Positions 17,800 to 25,178 of a DNA stretch of 64,000 nt are shown in pieces. Every line of letters starts with the position of its first letter. The first letter of the stretch is position 1. Origin of the DNA: Ligilactobacillus sp. WC1T17 (GTDB lineage Bacteria > Bacillota > Bacilli > Lactobacillales > Lactobacillaceae); NCBI GenBank assembly GCA_900110005.1, contig FOCC01000004.1, positions 103,101-167,100 of the forward strand, written 5' to 3'. The position numbers and the translations under genes were made by a program. Under the pieces are notes generated by a model. That model had not been told where the DNA came from. It was given only the letters and a program-made list of their open reading frames with translations, and did not search any database.

Positions 17800-18033
17800 T
17801 ATGAACGTTGAGCGGAAGAGTAGGATAGTTGAGTGCTTAGAGAACTTCTGGTAGCTGCAAAGAAGAGATGAGACTATTTGAACCACACCCGTGAGTTAGC
17901 ATATCTGCTCGGGACAACCCCGTTATCGTTGAGTTACTGACTCGCTGAGACTGTTTTTGCAAAAAAATAGTGAATATGAGGTGGAACCGCGTAAAAACGC
18001 CCTCTTAGACTTTAAGTCTAAGGGGGTTTTTAT
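17800..18033 (+). promoter_or_regulatory. T-box riboswitch upstream of amino-acid ABC transporter (His specifier likely)
   Basis: The specifier loop has the loop-E pair AGTA (5' side) and GAA (3' side), with upper helix GGATAGT/ACTATTT. After GAA plus one base comes CAC (17884-17886, histidine) and then A, which matches the GAA-N-codon-A arrangement of known T-boxes. The core AGGTGGAACCGCG lies at 17979-17991. A terminator follows (CCTCTTAGAC with GTCTAAGGGG, then Ts, 17999-18033). The core's variable A would pair with U73, which does not fit tRNA-His (C73), so threonine (ACC in the same loop) remains possible. Confidence 0.9.
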
Positions 18034-18051
18034 TTTGAAAGGAAAATGTAT

Positions 18052-18699
18052 ATGCATTATTTATTTGAAATTTTGCCCTCCTTGTTGGCAGGAACTAAGC
18101 TGACACTGAGTATTTTTGGACTTACCTTGTTATTTTCACTGCCTTTGGGTTTGGTTTGTGCTTTAGGGCGTATGACACATTTTAAAATTTTGAGCAGCTT
18201 ATTGCGTTTTTATATTTGGCTGATGCGGGGGACACCATTGTTATTGCAATTGATTTTTGTTTTTTACGGTTTGCCTCTTTTAGGAACAGGGATTGTTTTA
18301 CCGCGTTATACAGCAGCTTTAGTTGCTTTTATTTTAAATTATACGGCTTATTTTGCCGAAATCTTTCGTGGCGGCCTGCAGGCTATTGATCCTGGTCAAG
18401 TTGAAAGTGCGAAAGTTTTACGGTTGAATTATTGGCAAACAATTACACATATCATTGCGCCACAGGTTATGAAAATTGTTATTCCATCTATCGGTAATGA
18501 AGTCATTAATTTAATTAAAGATTCAAGTTTAGTTTATGTTATCGGTTTAGGCGATTTGCTTAGGGCCGGCAATGTAGCCGCCAGCCGTGATGTCACTTTA
18601 GTTCCTTTGGTGATGGTCGGGGTGATTTATTTAGCTTTGACGGCGCTTTTTACGAAGTTATTGCAAAAAATTGAAGCTTATTATGGACGTTGGAAATAG
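18052..18699 (+). CDS. Amino-acid ABC transporter permease
   Basis: The 215-residue polar-amino-acid permease of the HisM/GlnP type has about five membrane segments and the EAA-like coupling loop around GGLQAIDPGQVESAKVLRLN. It forms the membrane channel of the importer encoded with the next two genes. A second in-frame ATG at 18046 exists; ATG 18052 is better spaced (9 nt) from GAAAGG. T-box control predicts it is made when the cognate amino acid is scarce. The candidate histidine transporters HisXYZ of Firmicutes have this arrangement. Confidence 0.9.
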   Translation: MHYLFEILPSLLAGTKLTLSIFGLTLLFSLPLGLVCALGRMTHFKILSSLLRFYIWLMRGTPLLLQLIFVFYGLPLLGTGIVLPRYTAALVAFILNYTAYFAEIFRGGLQAIDPGQVESAKVLRLNYWQTITHIIAPQVMKIVIPSIGNEVINLIKDSSLVYVIGLGDLLRAGNVAASRDVTLVPLVMVGVIYLALTALFTKLLQKIEAYYGRWK

Positions 18700-18709
18700 G
18701 GGTGATTAA

Positions 18710-19363
18710 ATGCTCGAACTAAAAAAGATAACGAAAAGTTTTGCAGGTAAAAAGATTTTGAATCAAGTTGATTTAAAAGTAAAAGACGGCTCAATTATGT
18801 GTATTGTCGGCCAGTCTGGTGGAGGCAAAACCACGCTATTAAGATGTATTAGCGGGTTGGAACATATTGATAGCGGTGAAATCTTATTAGACGGCAAACA
18901 TTTTGATCCGACGGATTTAACACCAGCTGATACCATTATGGGTGTTGTTTTTCAAGATTATAACTTATTTCCGCATTTGACGGTTTTGCAAAATATTACC
19001 TTAGCGCCCCAATTAGTGTTGAAAAAAGATCAAACAACAGCTGAAATACAGGCTAAAGATTTACTTCAAAAATTAGCTTTGACCGGTAAAGAAAAGCTTT
19101 ATCCCTGGCAATTATCCGGCGGGCAAAAACAAAGAGTTGCCATTGCCAGAGCCTTAGCTATGCATCCTAAAATTTTGTGTTACGACGAACCAACCAGTGC
19201 GCTTGACCCTGGCTTGAGAGATACCGTAAAAGAGATTATTTTAAAACTGAAAGCACAAAAAATGACGCAGATTATTGTGACACACGACCTTGATTTTGCA
19301 AATGAAATTGCAGATGACATGCTTAAAGTTAAACCTTTGAATCAAAAAGGAAGTGAGGCTTAA
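18710..19363 (+). CDS. Amino-acid ABC transporter ATP-binding protein
   Basis: The 217-residue ATPase shows Walker A (GQSGGGKTT, about residues 34-42), the ABC signature LSGGQKQR, Walker B (ILCYDEPTSALD) and the switch histidine (VTHDLDF). It powers the permease encoded upstream. It is slightly shorter than the usual 240 residues, missing the last C-terminal helix region after the H-loop strand. Its last base overlaps the ATG of the binding-protein gene (TAATG), so the two are translationally coupled. Confidence 0.93.
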   Translation: MLELKKITKSFAGKKILNQVDLKVKDGSIMCIVGQSGGGKTTLLRCISGLEHIDSGEILLDGKHFDPTDLTPADTIMGVVFQDYNLFPHLTVLQNITLAPQLVLKKDQTTAEIQAKDLLQKLALTGKEKLYPWQLSGGQKQRVAIARALAMHPKILCYDEPTSALDPGLRDTVKEIILKLKAQKMTQIIVTHDLDFANEIADDMLKVKPLNQKGSEA

Positions 19364-20184
19364 TGGTAAAAAAAATTAGTACTGTTATGTTGGGATTAGG
19401 CCTCCTGCTTATTTTAACTGCCTGCGGCAATGTCAAAATGCAAGCCGACCAAGTCGATAGTTGGCAAAAAATAAAAGCTAGTAAAAAAGTTGTTATTGGT
19501 TTAGATGATAGTTTTGTTCCGATGGGTTTTCGTCAAAAAAACGGCCAGCTGGTCGGCTATGATATCGATTTAGCTAAGGCAGCTATGAAAAAATTACACC
19601 TTAAAGCTGATTTTCAAACGATTGATTGGTCTATGAAAGAAACCGAGTTGCGCAATGGAACAATTGATATGATTTGGAATGGTTATAGCCAAACCAAAGA
19701 ACGGCAGGAAAAAGTGGCTTTTTCCAAGACTTATCTCATTAATGAACAGATTTTAGTTACCAAAAAAAAGCATATTAGGCATCTAAGCCAAATGAATCAT
19801 AAGATAGTTGGCCTCCAAAGTGGCTCATCTGGTTTTGCCAGTTTCAATCAATATCCGCAATTGTTAAAACAACAAACAGCTTCTAGTGTACAATATGATA
19901 ATTTTAATAATGCTTTTTTAGATCTTGATGCTAAGCGCATTGACGGCATTGTAATTGATAGTGTATATGCTTCATATATTATTGCACATAAAAATAATCC
20001 TGAAGCTTATCTGCAGTTAAAAATAGGCTACCCCGATGAAAAATTTGCAGTCGGGTTGCGCAAAGGAGACAAAACCTTGCGTAACAAATTAAACCAGGCT
20101 TTAACAGAATTAAAAAAGGACGGAACCATCGCCAAGTTAAAGCAGAAATGGTTTGGGACCGTTAAAATAACTGACAAAAATTAA
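19363..20184 (+). CDS. Amino-acid ABC transporter substrate-binding lipoprotein
   Basis: The 273-residue protein begins with a lipoprotein signal peptide and lipobox LTAC (Cys at about residue 21), followed by a family-3 solute-binding domain (VVIGLDDSFVPMGF... DIDLAKAAMKKL... NGTIDMIWNGY). After export and lipid attachment it captures the amino acid outside the cell. The T-box suggests histidine or threonine as ligand; the protein sequence alone does not decide. It closes the three-gene operon. No clear terminator follows, only an AT-rich inverted repeat. Confidence 0.92.
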   Translation: MVKKISTVMLGLGLLLILTACGNVKMQADQVDSWQKIKASKKVVIGLDDSFVPMGFRQKNGQLVGYDIDLAKAAMKKLHLKADFQTIDWSMKETELRNGTIDMIWNGYSQTKERQEKVAFSKTYLINEQILVTKKKHIRHLSQMNHKIVGLQSGSSGFASFNQYPQLLKQQTASSVQYDNFNNAFLDLDAKRIDGIVIDSVYASYIIAHKNNPEAYLQLKIGYPDEKFAVGLRKGDKTLRNKLNQALTELKKDGTIAKLKQKWFGTVKITDKN

Positions 20185-20190
20185 TTTTTG

Positions 20191-20218
20191 TTTTAAAATT
20201 GGATAAGTAATTTTAAAA
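20191..20218 (+). repeat. Perfect AT-rich inverted repeat before cls
   Basis: TTTTAAAATT (20191-20200) and AATTTTAAAA (20209-20218) flank 8 nt. The right arm abuts the cls ribosome binding site (AGGAGGGA), so folding could affect translation. Alternatively it is a weak terminator of the ABC operon or a protein-binding site. Confidence 0.55.
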
Positions 20219-20230
20219 GGAGGGATTGTT

Positions 20231-21694
20231 TTGGAAACCATTAACTTAATTATTGGTGTGATTTTATTACTTAATACAATTGTTGCCATTGTAACAGTTT
20301 TTAAAGATAAAAGAGATATTGCAGCGACTTGGGCTTGGTTATTAGTTTTAAATTTGCTGCCAATCTTGGGTTTTTTAATTTATTTGTTTGCTGGCAAAAA
20401 GATTTCTAAAGAGAAAATTTTTGATTTGAAATCGCAAGATCGCATCGGAATTAAGCAACTGGTTGCTTTACAAAAAGAGCAGTGGAATGAAAAAGAGCTG
20501 CTGCCGGCTGATTTAGCGACTAATGAAGCTCGACAGACGGTTAGAGCCCTGCTAGACATTGATTCAGCCATCTTAACTAAAAATAATCAAGTAAAAATTT
20601 TTACGGATGGCAAAGAAAAATTTAACGCATTAATTGACGATATTAAGCAAGCTGTTGATCACGTTCACTTGGAATATTATGCTCTTTTGTCAGACGGCAT
20701 CGGGACACGGCTGTTAAAAGCGCTGGAAGATGCTGCTGAGAGGGGCGTTGAAGTTAAAATTATTTATGACAGCATGGGTTCACGGGGACAAAGACACGAC
20801 TTTTTTAAGCGGCTGGAAAAATTTGGCGGGCAGGCTGAAGTTTTCTTCGGATCTAAATCAGCCCCAATTCACAGTCCACGGCTAAATTACCGCTTGCATC
20901 GCAAATTAGTCGTCATTGATGGCAAAATAGGTTACATCGGTGGTTTTAACGTTGGTGATCAATACTTAGGCTTGTCAGAAAAATTTGGTTACTGGCGCGA
21001 TACGCATTTAAGGGTTGTAGGCAATGCCTGTGTTGCTTTGCAATCACGTTTTTTTATGGATTGGAATGCAACAATTAAGCGCGATCCTAAAAAGCCGCAA
21101 TTGGAATATCAAGAGCGGTATTTTCCGTTGACGCAAGGAACTGGAAAGACTAGCATGCAGATTGTTTCTTCAGGACCGGATTCTGATGATCAGGCAATCA
21201 AAGCCGGTTATTTAAAACTGATTGCTGAAGCTGATGACTATATCTATATTCAAACACCTTACTTGATTCCTGATGATGCCATTTATGAAGCATTATGTTT
21301 AGCAGCGCATTCGGGTGTCGATGTTAAAGTCATGATTCCAGCCATGCCGGACCATCCTTTTGTGTACCGGGCAACAGAATATTATGCTAAAGCTTTAGTT
21401 GAAAAAGGTATTAGCGTTTATCGCTATGATAACGGCTTTTTGCATGCTAAGACCTGTGTGATTGATAATCAAATGGCTTCGGTCGGTTCCGCTAATTTTG
21501 ACATTCGCAGTTTCAAATTGAATTTTGAAAGTAACGCTTTTTGCTATGACCGGCAATTAGCGCAGGATTTAGCTGACATTTTCTTGTTAGACGTCAAAAA
21601 GAGTACATTGCTTGATACGGATTATTTTGCCCAACAATCGAGTTGGAAAAAATTTAAACAATATTTTTCACGGCTCTTATCGCCGATTTTATAA
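20231..21694 (+). CDS. cls: Cardiolipin synthase
   Basis: The 487-residue phospholipase-D-family enzyme has two N-terminal membrane segments (about residues 3-22 and 33-52) and two HKD motifs (HRKLVVID near 220 and HAKTCVID near 400). It condenses two phosphatidylglycerol molecules to cardiolipin and glycerol. The start codon is TTG, supported by AAAGGAGGGA upstream and by the position of the first membrane segment. It is followed after 11 nt by an alpha/beta hydrolase in the same direction. Confidence 0.94.
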   Translation: METINLIIGVILLLNTIVAIVTVFKDKRDIAATWAWLLVLNLLPILGFLIYLFAGKKISKEKIFDLKSQDRIGIKQLVALQKEQWNEKELLPADLATNEARQTVRALLDIDSAILTKNNQVKIFTDGKEKFNALIDDIKQAVDHVHLEYYALLSDGIGTRLLKALEDAAERGVEVKIIYDSMGSRGQRHDFFKRLEKFGGQAEVFFGSKSAPIHSPRLNYRLHRKLVVIDGKIGYIGGFNVGDQYLGLSEKFGYWRDTHLRVVGNACVALQSRFFMDWNATIKRDPKKPQLEYQERYFPLTQGTGKTSMQIVSSGPDSDDQAIKAGYLKLIAEADDYIYIQTPYLIPDDAIYEALCLAAHSGVDVKVMIPAMPDHPFVYRATEYYAKALVEKGISVYRYDNGFLHAKTCVIDNQMASVGSANFDIRSFKLNFESNAFCYDRQLAQDLADIFLLDVKKSTLLDTDYFAQQSSWKKFKQYFSRLLSPIL

Positions 21695-21705
21695 GGAGAA
21701 TTTTT

Positions 21706-22635
21706 TTGAAAAATAAATGGAGAATTGTTATTATTGTCGCTTTTTTGGCCGCACTGATTTATGGTGGGGCTAATATTTACTTGGTAAGATATGCTTTTGA
21801 ACGTAATTTTACATCAATGGGACAGCCGGCTAAAAAGAAAAGAGTTGCACTTAAAAAAGATCAAAAATGGTTATCTCGGCAAAAAATAACCCGTTGGAGT
21901 CAAACGGCAGTAGGGGCTAAAACTAAGTTAAAAGCGATTTATTTGCCGGCTGAAAAGAAGACCGATAAAAGCATTGTGATTGCACATGGCTATCGAGGTG
22001 ATGCTAAAAGTATGGCCAGCTATATTAAGATGTTTCATCAGTTGGGGTATAATGTGCTGGCTCCAGATGATCGGGCTGCTGGACAAAGCAGTGGCAAGTA
22101 TATCACTTTTGGCTGGAAAGATCGGTTGGATTATCTTAAATGGATTAACAAGATTATCCAAAAAGACGGGAAAAAGGCGCAAATTGGTCTTTTTGGCGTA
22201 AGTATGGGCGGTGCTACTGTGATGATGATTAGTGGCGAAAAATTACCGAAGCAGGTCAAAGCAGTGGTGGAAGATTGCGGTTATTCGAGTGTATATCGTG
22301 AATTAGGCACACAATTGACCGCTCAATTTAAAATGCCGAAAGAACCGATTTTATCAACAGCTGCTTTAATGGCCCAAAGTAAAATCGGCTATAACTTTAC
22401 TAAGCAAGGCAGCGCAGTGGCACAATTAAAGAAAAATACGCGTCCGATGCTGTTGATTCATGGTGATTCAGATGCTTTTGTACCAACGGCGATGTTAAAT
22501 GAAAATTATCGTGCGGTTAAAACGCATAAAGAAAAATGGTTGGTTAAAAAAACGGCTCATGCCATGGCTTATTATAATTATCCTAAAACATATACCCAAA
22601 AAGTGGGCCACTTTTTTAGTAAATATCTCAAATAA
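21706..22635 (+). CDS. Membrane-anchored alpha/beta hydrolase
   Basis: The 309-residue protein has an N-terminal membrane anchor (about residues 6-27) and an alpha/beta hydrolase fold: HGYRGDA oxyanion region, nucleophile motif GVSMGG, acid in HGDSDAFVP and catalytic histidine in TAHAMAYY. It resembles the 'alpha/beta hydrolase' relatives of B. subtilis YqkD; the substrate is unknown. The start is TTG, with AAGGAG 10 bases upstream. It probably faces the outside of the cell. It is co-transcribed with cls and ends at a strong terminator. Confidence 0.85.
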   Translation: MKNKWRIVIIVAFLAALIYGGANIYLVRYAFERNFTSMGQPAKKKRVALKKDQKWLSRQKITRWSQTAVGAKTKLKAIYLPAEKKTDKSIVIAHGYRGDAKSMASYIKMFHQLGYNVLAPDDRAAGQSSGKYITFGWKDRLDYLKWINKIIQKDGKKAQIGLFGVSMGGATVMMISGEKLPKQVKAVVEDCGYSSVYRELGTQLTAQFKMPKEPILSTAALMAQSKIGYNFTKQGSAVAQLKKNTRPMLLIHGDSDAFVPTAMLNENYRAVKTHKEKWLVKKTAHAMAYYNYPKTYTQKVGHFFSKYLK

Positions 22636-22663
22636 AAAAAGCTGGGGTACCCCAGCTTTTTTA
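22634..22663. terminator. Bidirectional terminator between the hydrolase and DUF4044 genes
   Basis: AAAAAGCTGGGG and CCCCAGCTTTTTT form a nearly perfect palindrome. It ends the plus-strand cls operon, and its right edge overlaps the stop codon of the convergent small gene. Confidence 0.92.
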
Positions 22664-22780
22664 ACCTGTAATAAAGGAACTTAAGGAACCTAAAATTACA
22701 GCGCCGATTGTGAAAATCAACATCAGCCAAACAACGACCATGGTGATTTTTTGAAATGTTGTTTTTTTCTTCTTAGCCAT
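22661..22780 (-). CDS. DUF4044 family small membrane protein
   Basis: This 39-residue gene is easy to miss. It starts ATG at 22780 and reads MAKKKKTTFQKITMVVVWLM at its N terminus, followed by one hydrophobic segment (about residues 13-36) and the end FITG. The basic N terminus with 'TFQKITMVVVWLM' is the pattern of DUF4044, a family of tiny single-span proteins in lactic acid bacteria with unknown function. AAAGGA precedes the start at correct spacing, and a consensus promoter (TTGACA, 18 bp, TATAGT) lies upstream. The gene is therefore very likely real. Confidence 0.85.
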   Translation of the reverse strand: MAKKKKTTFQKITMVVVWLMLIFTIGAVILGSLSSFITG

Positions 22781-22810
22781 CTGATATGTCCTTTCCCAAT
22801 TATTAATTTA

Positions 22811-22840
22811 ACTATACCTTCACGATGGCTTAACTGTCAA
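22811..22840 (-). promoter_or_regulatory. Promoter of the DUF4044 gene
   Basis: On the minus strand TTGACA (22835-22840) and TATAGT (22811-22816) are 18 bp apart. Confidence 0.75.
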
Positions 22841-22856
22841 ATTAACTGACAAAAAT

Positions 22857-22885
22857 TTGAATTGCTTTAGTTAAGCACTTATAAT
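22857..22885 (+). promoter_or_regulatory. Promoter of the DUF3397 gene
   Basis: TTGAAT (22857-22862) and TATAAT (22880-22885) have a 17-bp spacer, divergent from the DUF4044 promoter. Confidence 0.78.
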
Positions 22886-22914
22886 ATCTTTTAGAAGATA
22901 TGCGAGGATAAAAG

Positions 22915-23292
22915 ATGGATTTATTAATTAATAATTGGGTTTTGCAAATTATCTTACCGATAGGATTAAGTTGTTTGTGGTTTATTGGACGCCAGACTAG
23001 TCATCAGAATAGCAAAATACGCCTCTTAGATATGCTTATTTTATTACCTTTTTTATTGCTGTCAATTCATGGTTTGTCAGTGACTAGTTTTGGCATTTCT
23101 TTTTTACCCTTTATCATTTTTATTTTTTCAGTGTATGGCTTTTTTAAAGTTTTATTGACAGCTTATTATGAAGGCGAATTGATGCTTAAAAATTTTATTA
23201 GGGAATATTTGGCATATTTTGTTTTATTTGGCAGTGTTATTTTTTTAGCTTTGAGTATATGGACTCTAGCAGATAAATTAGGCATTTTGTGA
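22915..23292 (+). CDS. DUF3397 family membrane protein
   Basis: The 125-residue protein is almost entirely hydrophobic, with four predicted membrane segments (about residues 8-23, 38-56, 62-85 and 98-118). Its position just upstream of mraZ, size and topology match DUF3397, found at this site in many lactobacilli and other Bacilli. The function is unknown; the location suggests an envelope role, which is inference. It has a promoter and a terminator of its own and so is probably not part of the dcw transcript. Confidence 0.72.
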   Translation: MDLLINNWVLQIILPIGLSCLWFIGRQTSHQNSKIRLLDMLILLPFLLLSIHGLSVTSFGISFLPFIIFIFSVYGFFKVLLTAYYEGELMLKNFIREYLAYFVLFGSVIFLALSIWTLADKLGIL

Positions 23293-23320
23293 AAAAAACG
23301 GCTTGACCGGTTTTTTTGTT
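23293..23320 (+). terminator. Terminator of the DUF3397 gene
   Basis: AAAAAA-CGG and CCG-TTTTTTT form a short stem with one bulged base and a T run, directly after the stop codon. Confidence 0.7.
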
Positions 23321-23335
23321 TTATAAAGCTTTTTA

Positions 23336-23390
23336 CATGGTGGTGAAAAGTGGGGACTTGTGGTACTATTAACTGTAGTATAAAAATGGG
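23336..23390 (+). promoter_or_regulatory. mraZ promoter with three 10-bp-phased GTGG (MraZ-type) boxes
   Basis: GTGG occurs at 23340, 23350 and 23360, exactly one helical turn apart, within ATGGTGG, AAAGTGG and CTTGTGG. MraZ is known to bind short direct repeats of this kind upstream of its own gene. An extended -10 (TGgTACTAT, 23361-23369) overlaps the last box; TATAAA at 23379-23384 is an alternative. Autorepression of the dcw operon is the likely function. Confidence 0.65.
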
Positions 23391-23401
23391 GGGCAGTGGG
23401 T

Positions 23402-23833
23402 ATGTTTTTTGGCGAATATCAGCATAGTTTAGATGCTAAAGGCCGCCTGATTATGCCTGCTAAATTTCGAACAGAATTAGGCCCCAAATTTTATCTAACG
23501 CGGGGACTTGACGGCTGTTTATTTGGATATACGGCGCAAGGATGGGAACTTTTGCAGGCTAAATTGCAAACATTACCCTTAGCCCGCAAAGAAGCGCGGA
23601 CTTTTATGCGGTTCTTTTATGCGGCGGCTCTGGAATGTGAATTTGATAAACAGGGGAGAATTAAATTATCTCCCACGCTGATTGATTATGCTGCTTTAGA
23701 TGATAAATGTATGATTATCGGTGTAGCCAACCGGATTGAAATTTGGTCAAATGAACGGTGGCAAGACCAAAATGCAGCTGCTTTGACTAAATTTGATGAA
23801 CTAGCAGAAGATTTACTTGATTTTGGATTGTAG
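23402..23833 (+). CDS. mraZ: Transcriptional regulator MraZ
   Basis: The 143-residue protein has two AbrB-like SpoVT domains, each with a DAKGR or DKQGR motif (residues 11-15 and near 82). MraZ forms rings and binds repeats upstream of mraZ to control the dcw operon. An in-frame GTG lies two codons upstream, but ATG 23402 gives the family start MFFGEYQHSLDAKGR and is 8 nt from the GGGGGG ribosome binding site. It is first gene of the division cluster, 12 nt before rsmH. Confidence 0.96.
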   Translation: MFFGEYQHSLDAKGRLIMPAKFRTELGPKFYLTRGLDGCLFGYTAQGWELLQAKLQTLPLARKEARTFMRFFYAAALECEFDKQGRIKLSPTLIDYAALDDKCMIIGVANRIEIWSNERWQDQNAAALTKFDELAEDLLDFGL

Positions 23834-23845
23834 GCAGGTGAAGAA

Positions 23846-24796
23846 ATGACAGAATTTGAACATGTGACGGTTTTGCTGAATGAAGCTGTTGAAGGGTTAA
23901 GCATCAAGCCTGATGGTGTTTATGTTGATTGTACTTTAGGCGGGGGCGGACATACCAAAAAGATTTTGGGACAGCTGACCACAGGAAAATTATATTCTTT
24001 TGATCAAGACCAAACGGCCATTGATTATAATAAAGAACAATTAGCATCCGAGATTGCTTCGGGCAAGCTGACACTCATTAAAAGCAACTTTAGGCATTTG
24101 ACAGAAGCTTTAGCTCAAAATAATGTCACGCAAGTCGATGGTGTTTTGTATGACTTAGGCGTCTCTTCACCACAGTTTGATATAGGAGACAGAGGTTTTA
24201 GCTACCAGCACGATGCTTTATTGGATATGCGCATGGATCAAAGCCAGTCTTTGAATGCGGCAGTGATTGTTAATGAATGGCCCTACCAAGAACTGGTACG
24301 CATTTTTACCAGATATGGTGAAGAAAAATTTGCTAAATCAATTGCCCGTCGAATTGAAAGCTATCGCCAAACACAGGCGATTAAGACGACCGGTCAGCTG
24401 GTTGAATTGATTAAAGCAGGGATTCCAGCTAAGGCCAGACGCAAAGGCGGACATCCTGCTAAAAAAGTTTTTCAAGCAATTAGAATTGCCGTTAATGATG
24501 AATTGGGGGCCTTGGAGGAGTCGTTGGAACAGGCTTTGGCTTTGCTGAAAATTGACGGCCGTGTTAGTGTGATTACCTTCCAATCTTTGGAAGATCGGCT
24601 GGTTAAGTCAATGTTTAAAGAAAAAACGACCTTGCCGGAATTGCCAGCAGGGCTGCCGGTGATTCCTGATGAAATGCAGCCATCATACCGGTTGGTTAAC
24701 CGAAAGCCAATTTTGCCCACGGAAGCTGAACTAAAAGCTAACCATCGGGCTCATTCAGCTAAATTAAGAGTGATTGAAAGAGTTAAATTAGATTAG
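23846..24796 (+). CDS. rsmH: 16S rRNA (cytosine1402-N4)-methyltransferase RsmH
   Basis: The 316-residue SAM-dependent methyltransferase shows [10 protein letters not shown] at the N terminus, the SAM motif [11 protein letters not shown] (about residues 28-38), the catalytic-region motif [11 protein letters not shown], and the end [14 protein letters not shown]. It methylates C1402 in the decoding centre of 16S rRNA together with RsmI. It was formerly called MraW. It lies between mraZ and ftsL as in nearly all Firmicutes. Confidence 0.97.
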   Translation: MTEFEHVTVLLNEAVEGLSIKPDGVYVDCTLGGGGHTKKILGQLTTGKLYSFDQDQTAIDYNKEQLASEIASGKLTLIKSNFRHLTEALAQNNVTQVDGVLYDLGVSSPQFDIGDRGFSYQHDALLDMRMDQSQSLNAAVIVNEWPYQELVRIFTRYGEEKFAKSIARRIESYRQTQAIKTTGQLVELIKAGIPAKARRKGGHPAKKVFQAIRIAVNDELGALEESLEQALALLKIDGRVSVITFQSLEDRLVKSMFKEKTTLPELPAGLPVIPDEMQPSYRLVNRKPILPTEAELKANHRAHSAKLRVIERVKLD

Positions 24797-24821
24797 GTAA
24801 AATAAAAAGCGGGGAAATTTA

Positions 24822-25178
24822 ATGAATAACGCAGTAGAAAAAAGAATATTTGAAGAAAAAGAACAGCCCCAAATCAATTTTCAGCCAGTTTTATCACCGT
24901 ATAGCCGTAAATTTCGTCAAAAAAAGATTATTTTAACCGTATTGTCCTTAGCGGTTTGCTTTGTTTGCGGCTCTGCAGTAGTATCAACTAATTCTGATAT
25001 TAACCGGACACAGATTAAATTGGAACAGACTGAAAAAAAGGCTAAGGCTTTGAAAAATAAAAATGATGATTTGAAGCTTAAAGTAGCTGAATTAACTAAT
25101 AGTGAACGCTTAAGTAATTTAGCTAAGCAAGCTGGCCTTAAGATGAATGATAGTAAAATAAGGAACGTAAATAAATGA
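24822..25178 (+). CDS. ftsL: Cell division protein FtsL
   Basis: The 118-residue bitopic protein has a cytoplasmic N terminus (about 1-35), one membrane segment (about 37-55) and an extracellular leucine-zipper-like coiled coil (about 60-105). It forms a complex with DivIB/FtsQ and DivIC at the septum. Sequence conservation is low; position, size and topology carry the call. Its stop overlaps the pbp start (ATGA), so the two are translationally coupled. Confidence 0.9.
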   Translation: MNNAVEKRIFEEKEQPQINFQPVLSPYSRKFRQKKIILTVLSLAVCFVCGSAVVSTNSDINRTQIKLEQTEKKAKALKNKNDDLKLKVAELTNSERLSNLAKQAGLKMNDSKIRNVNK

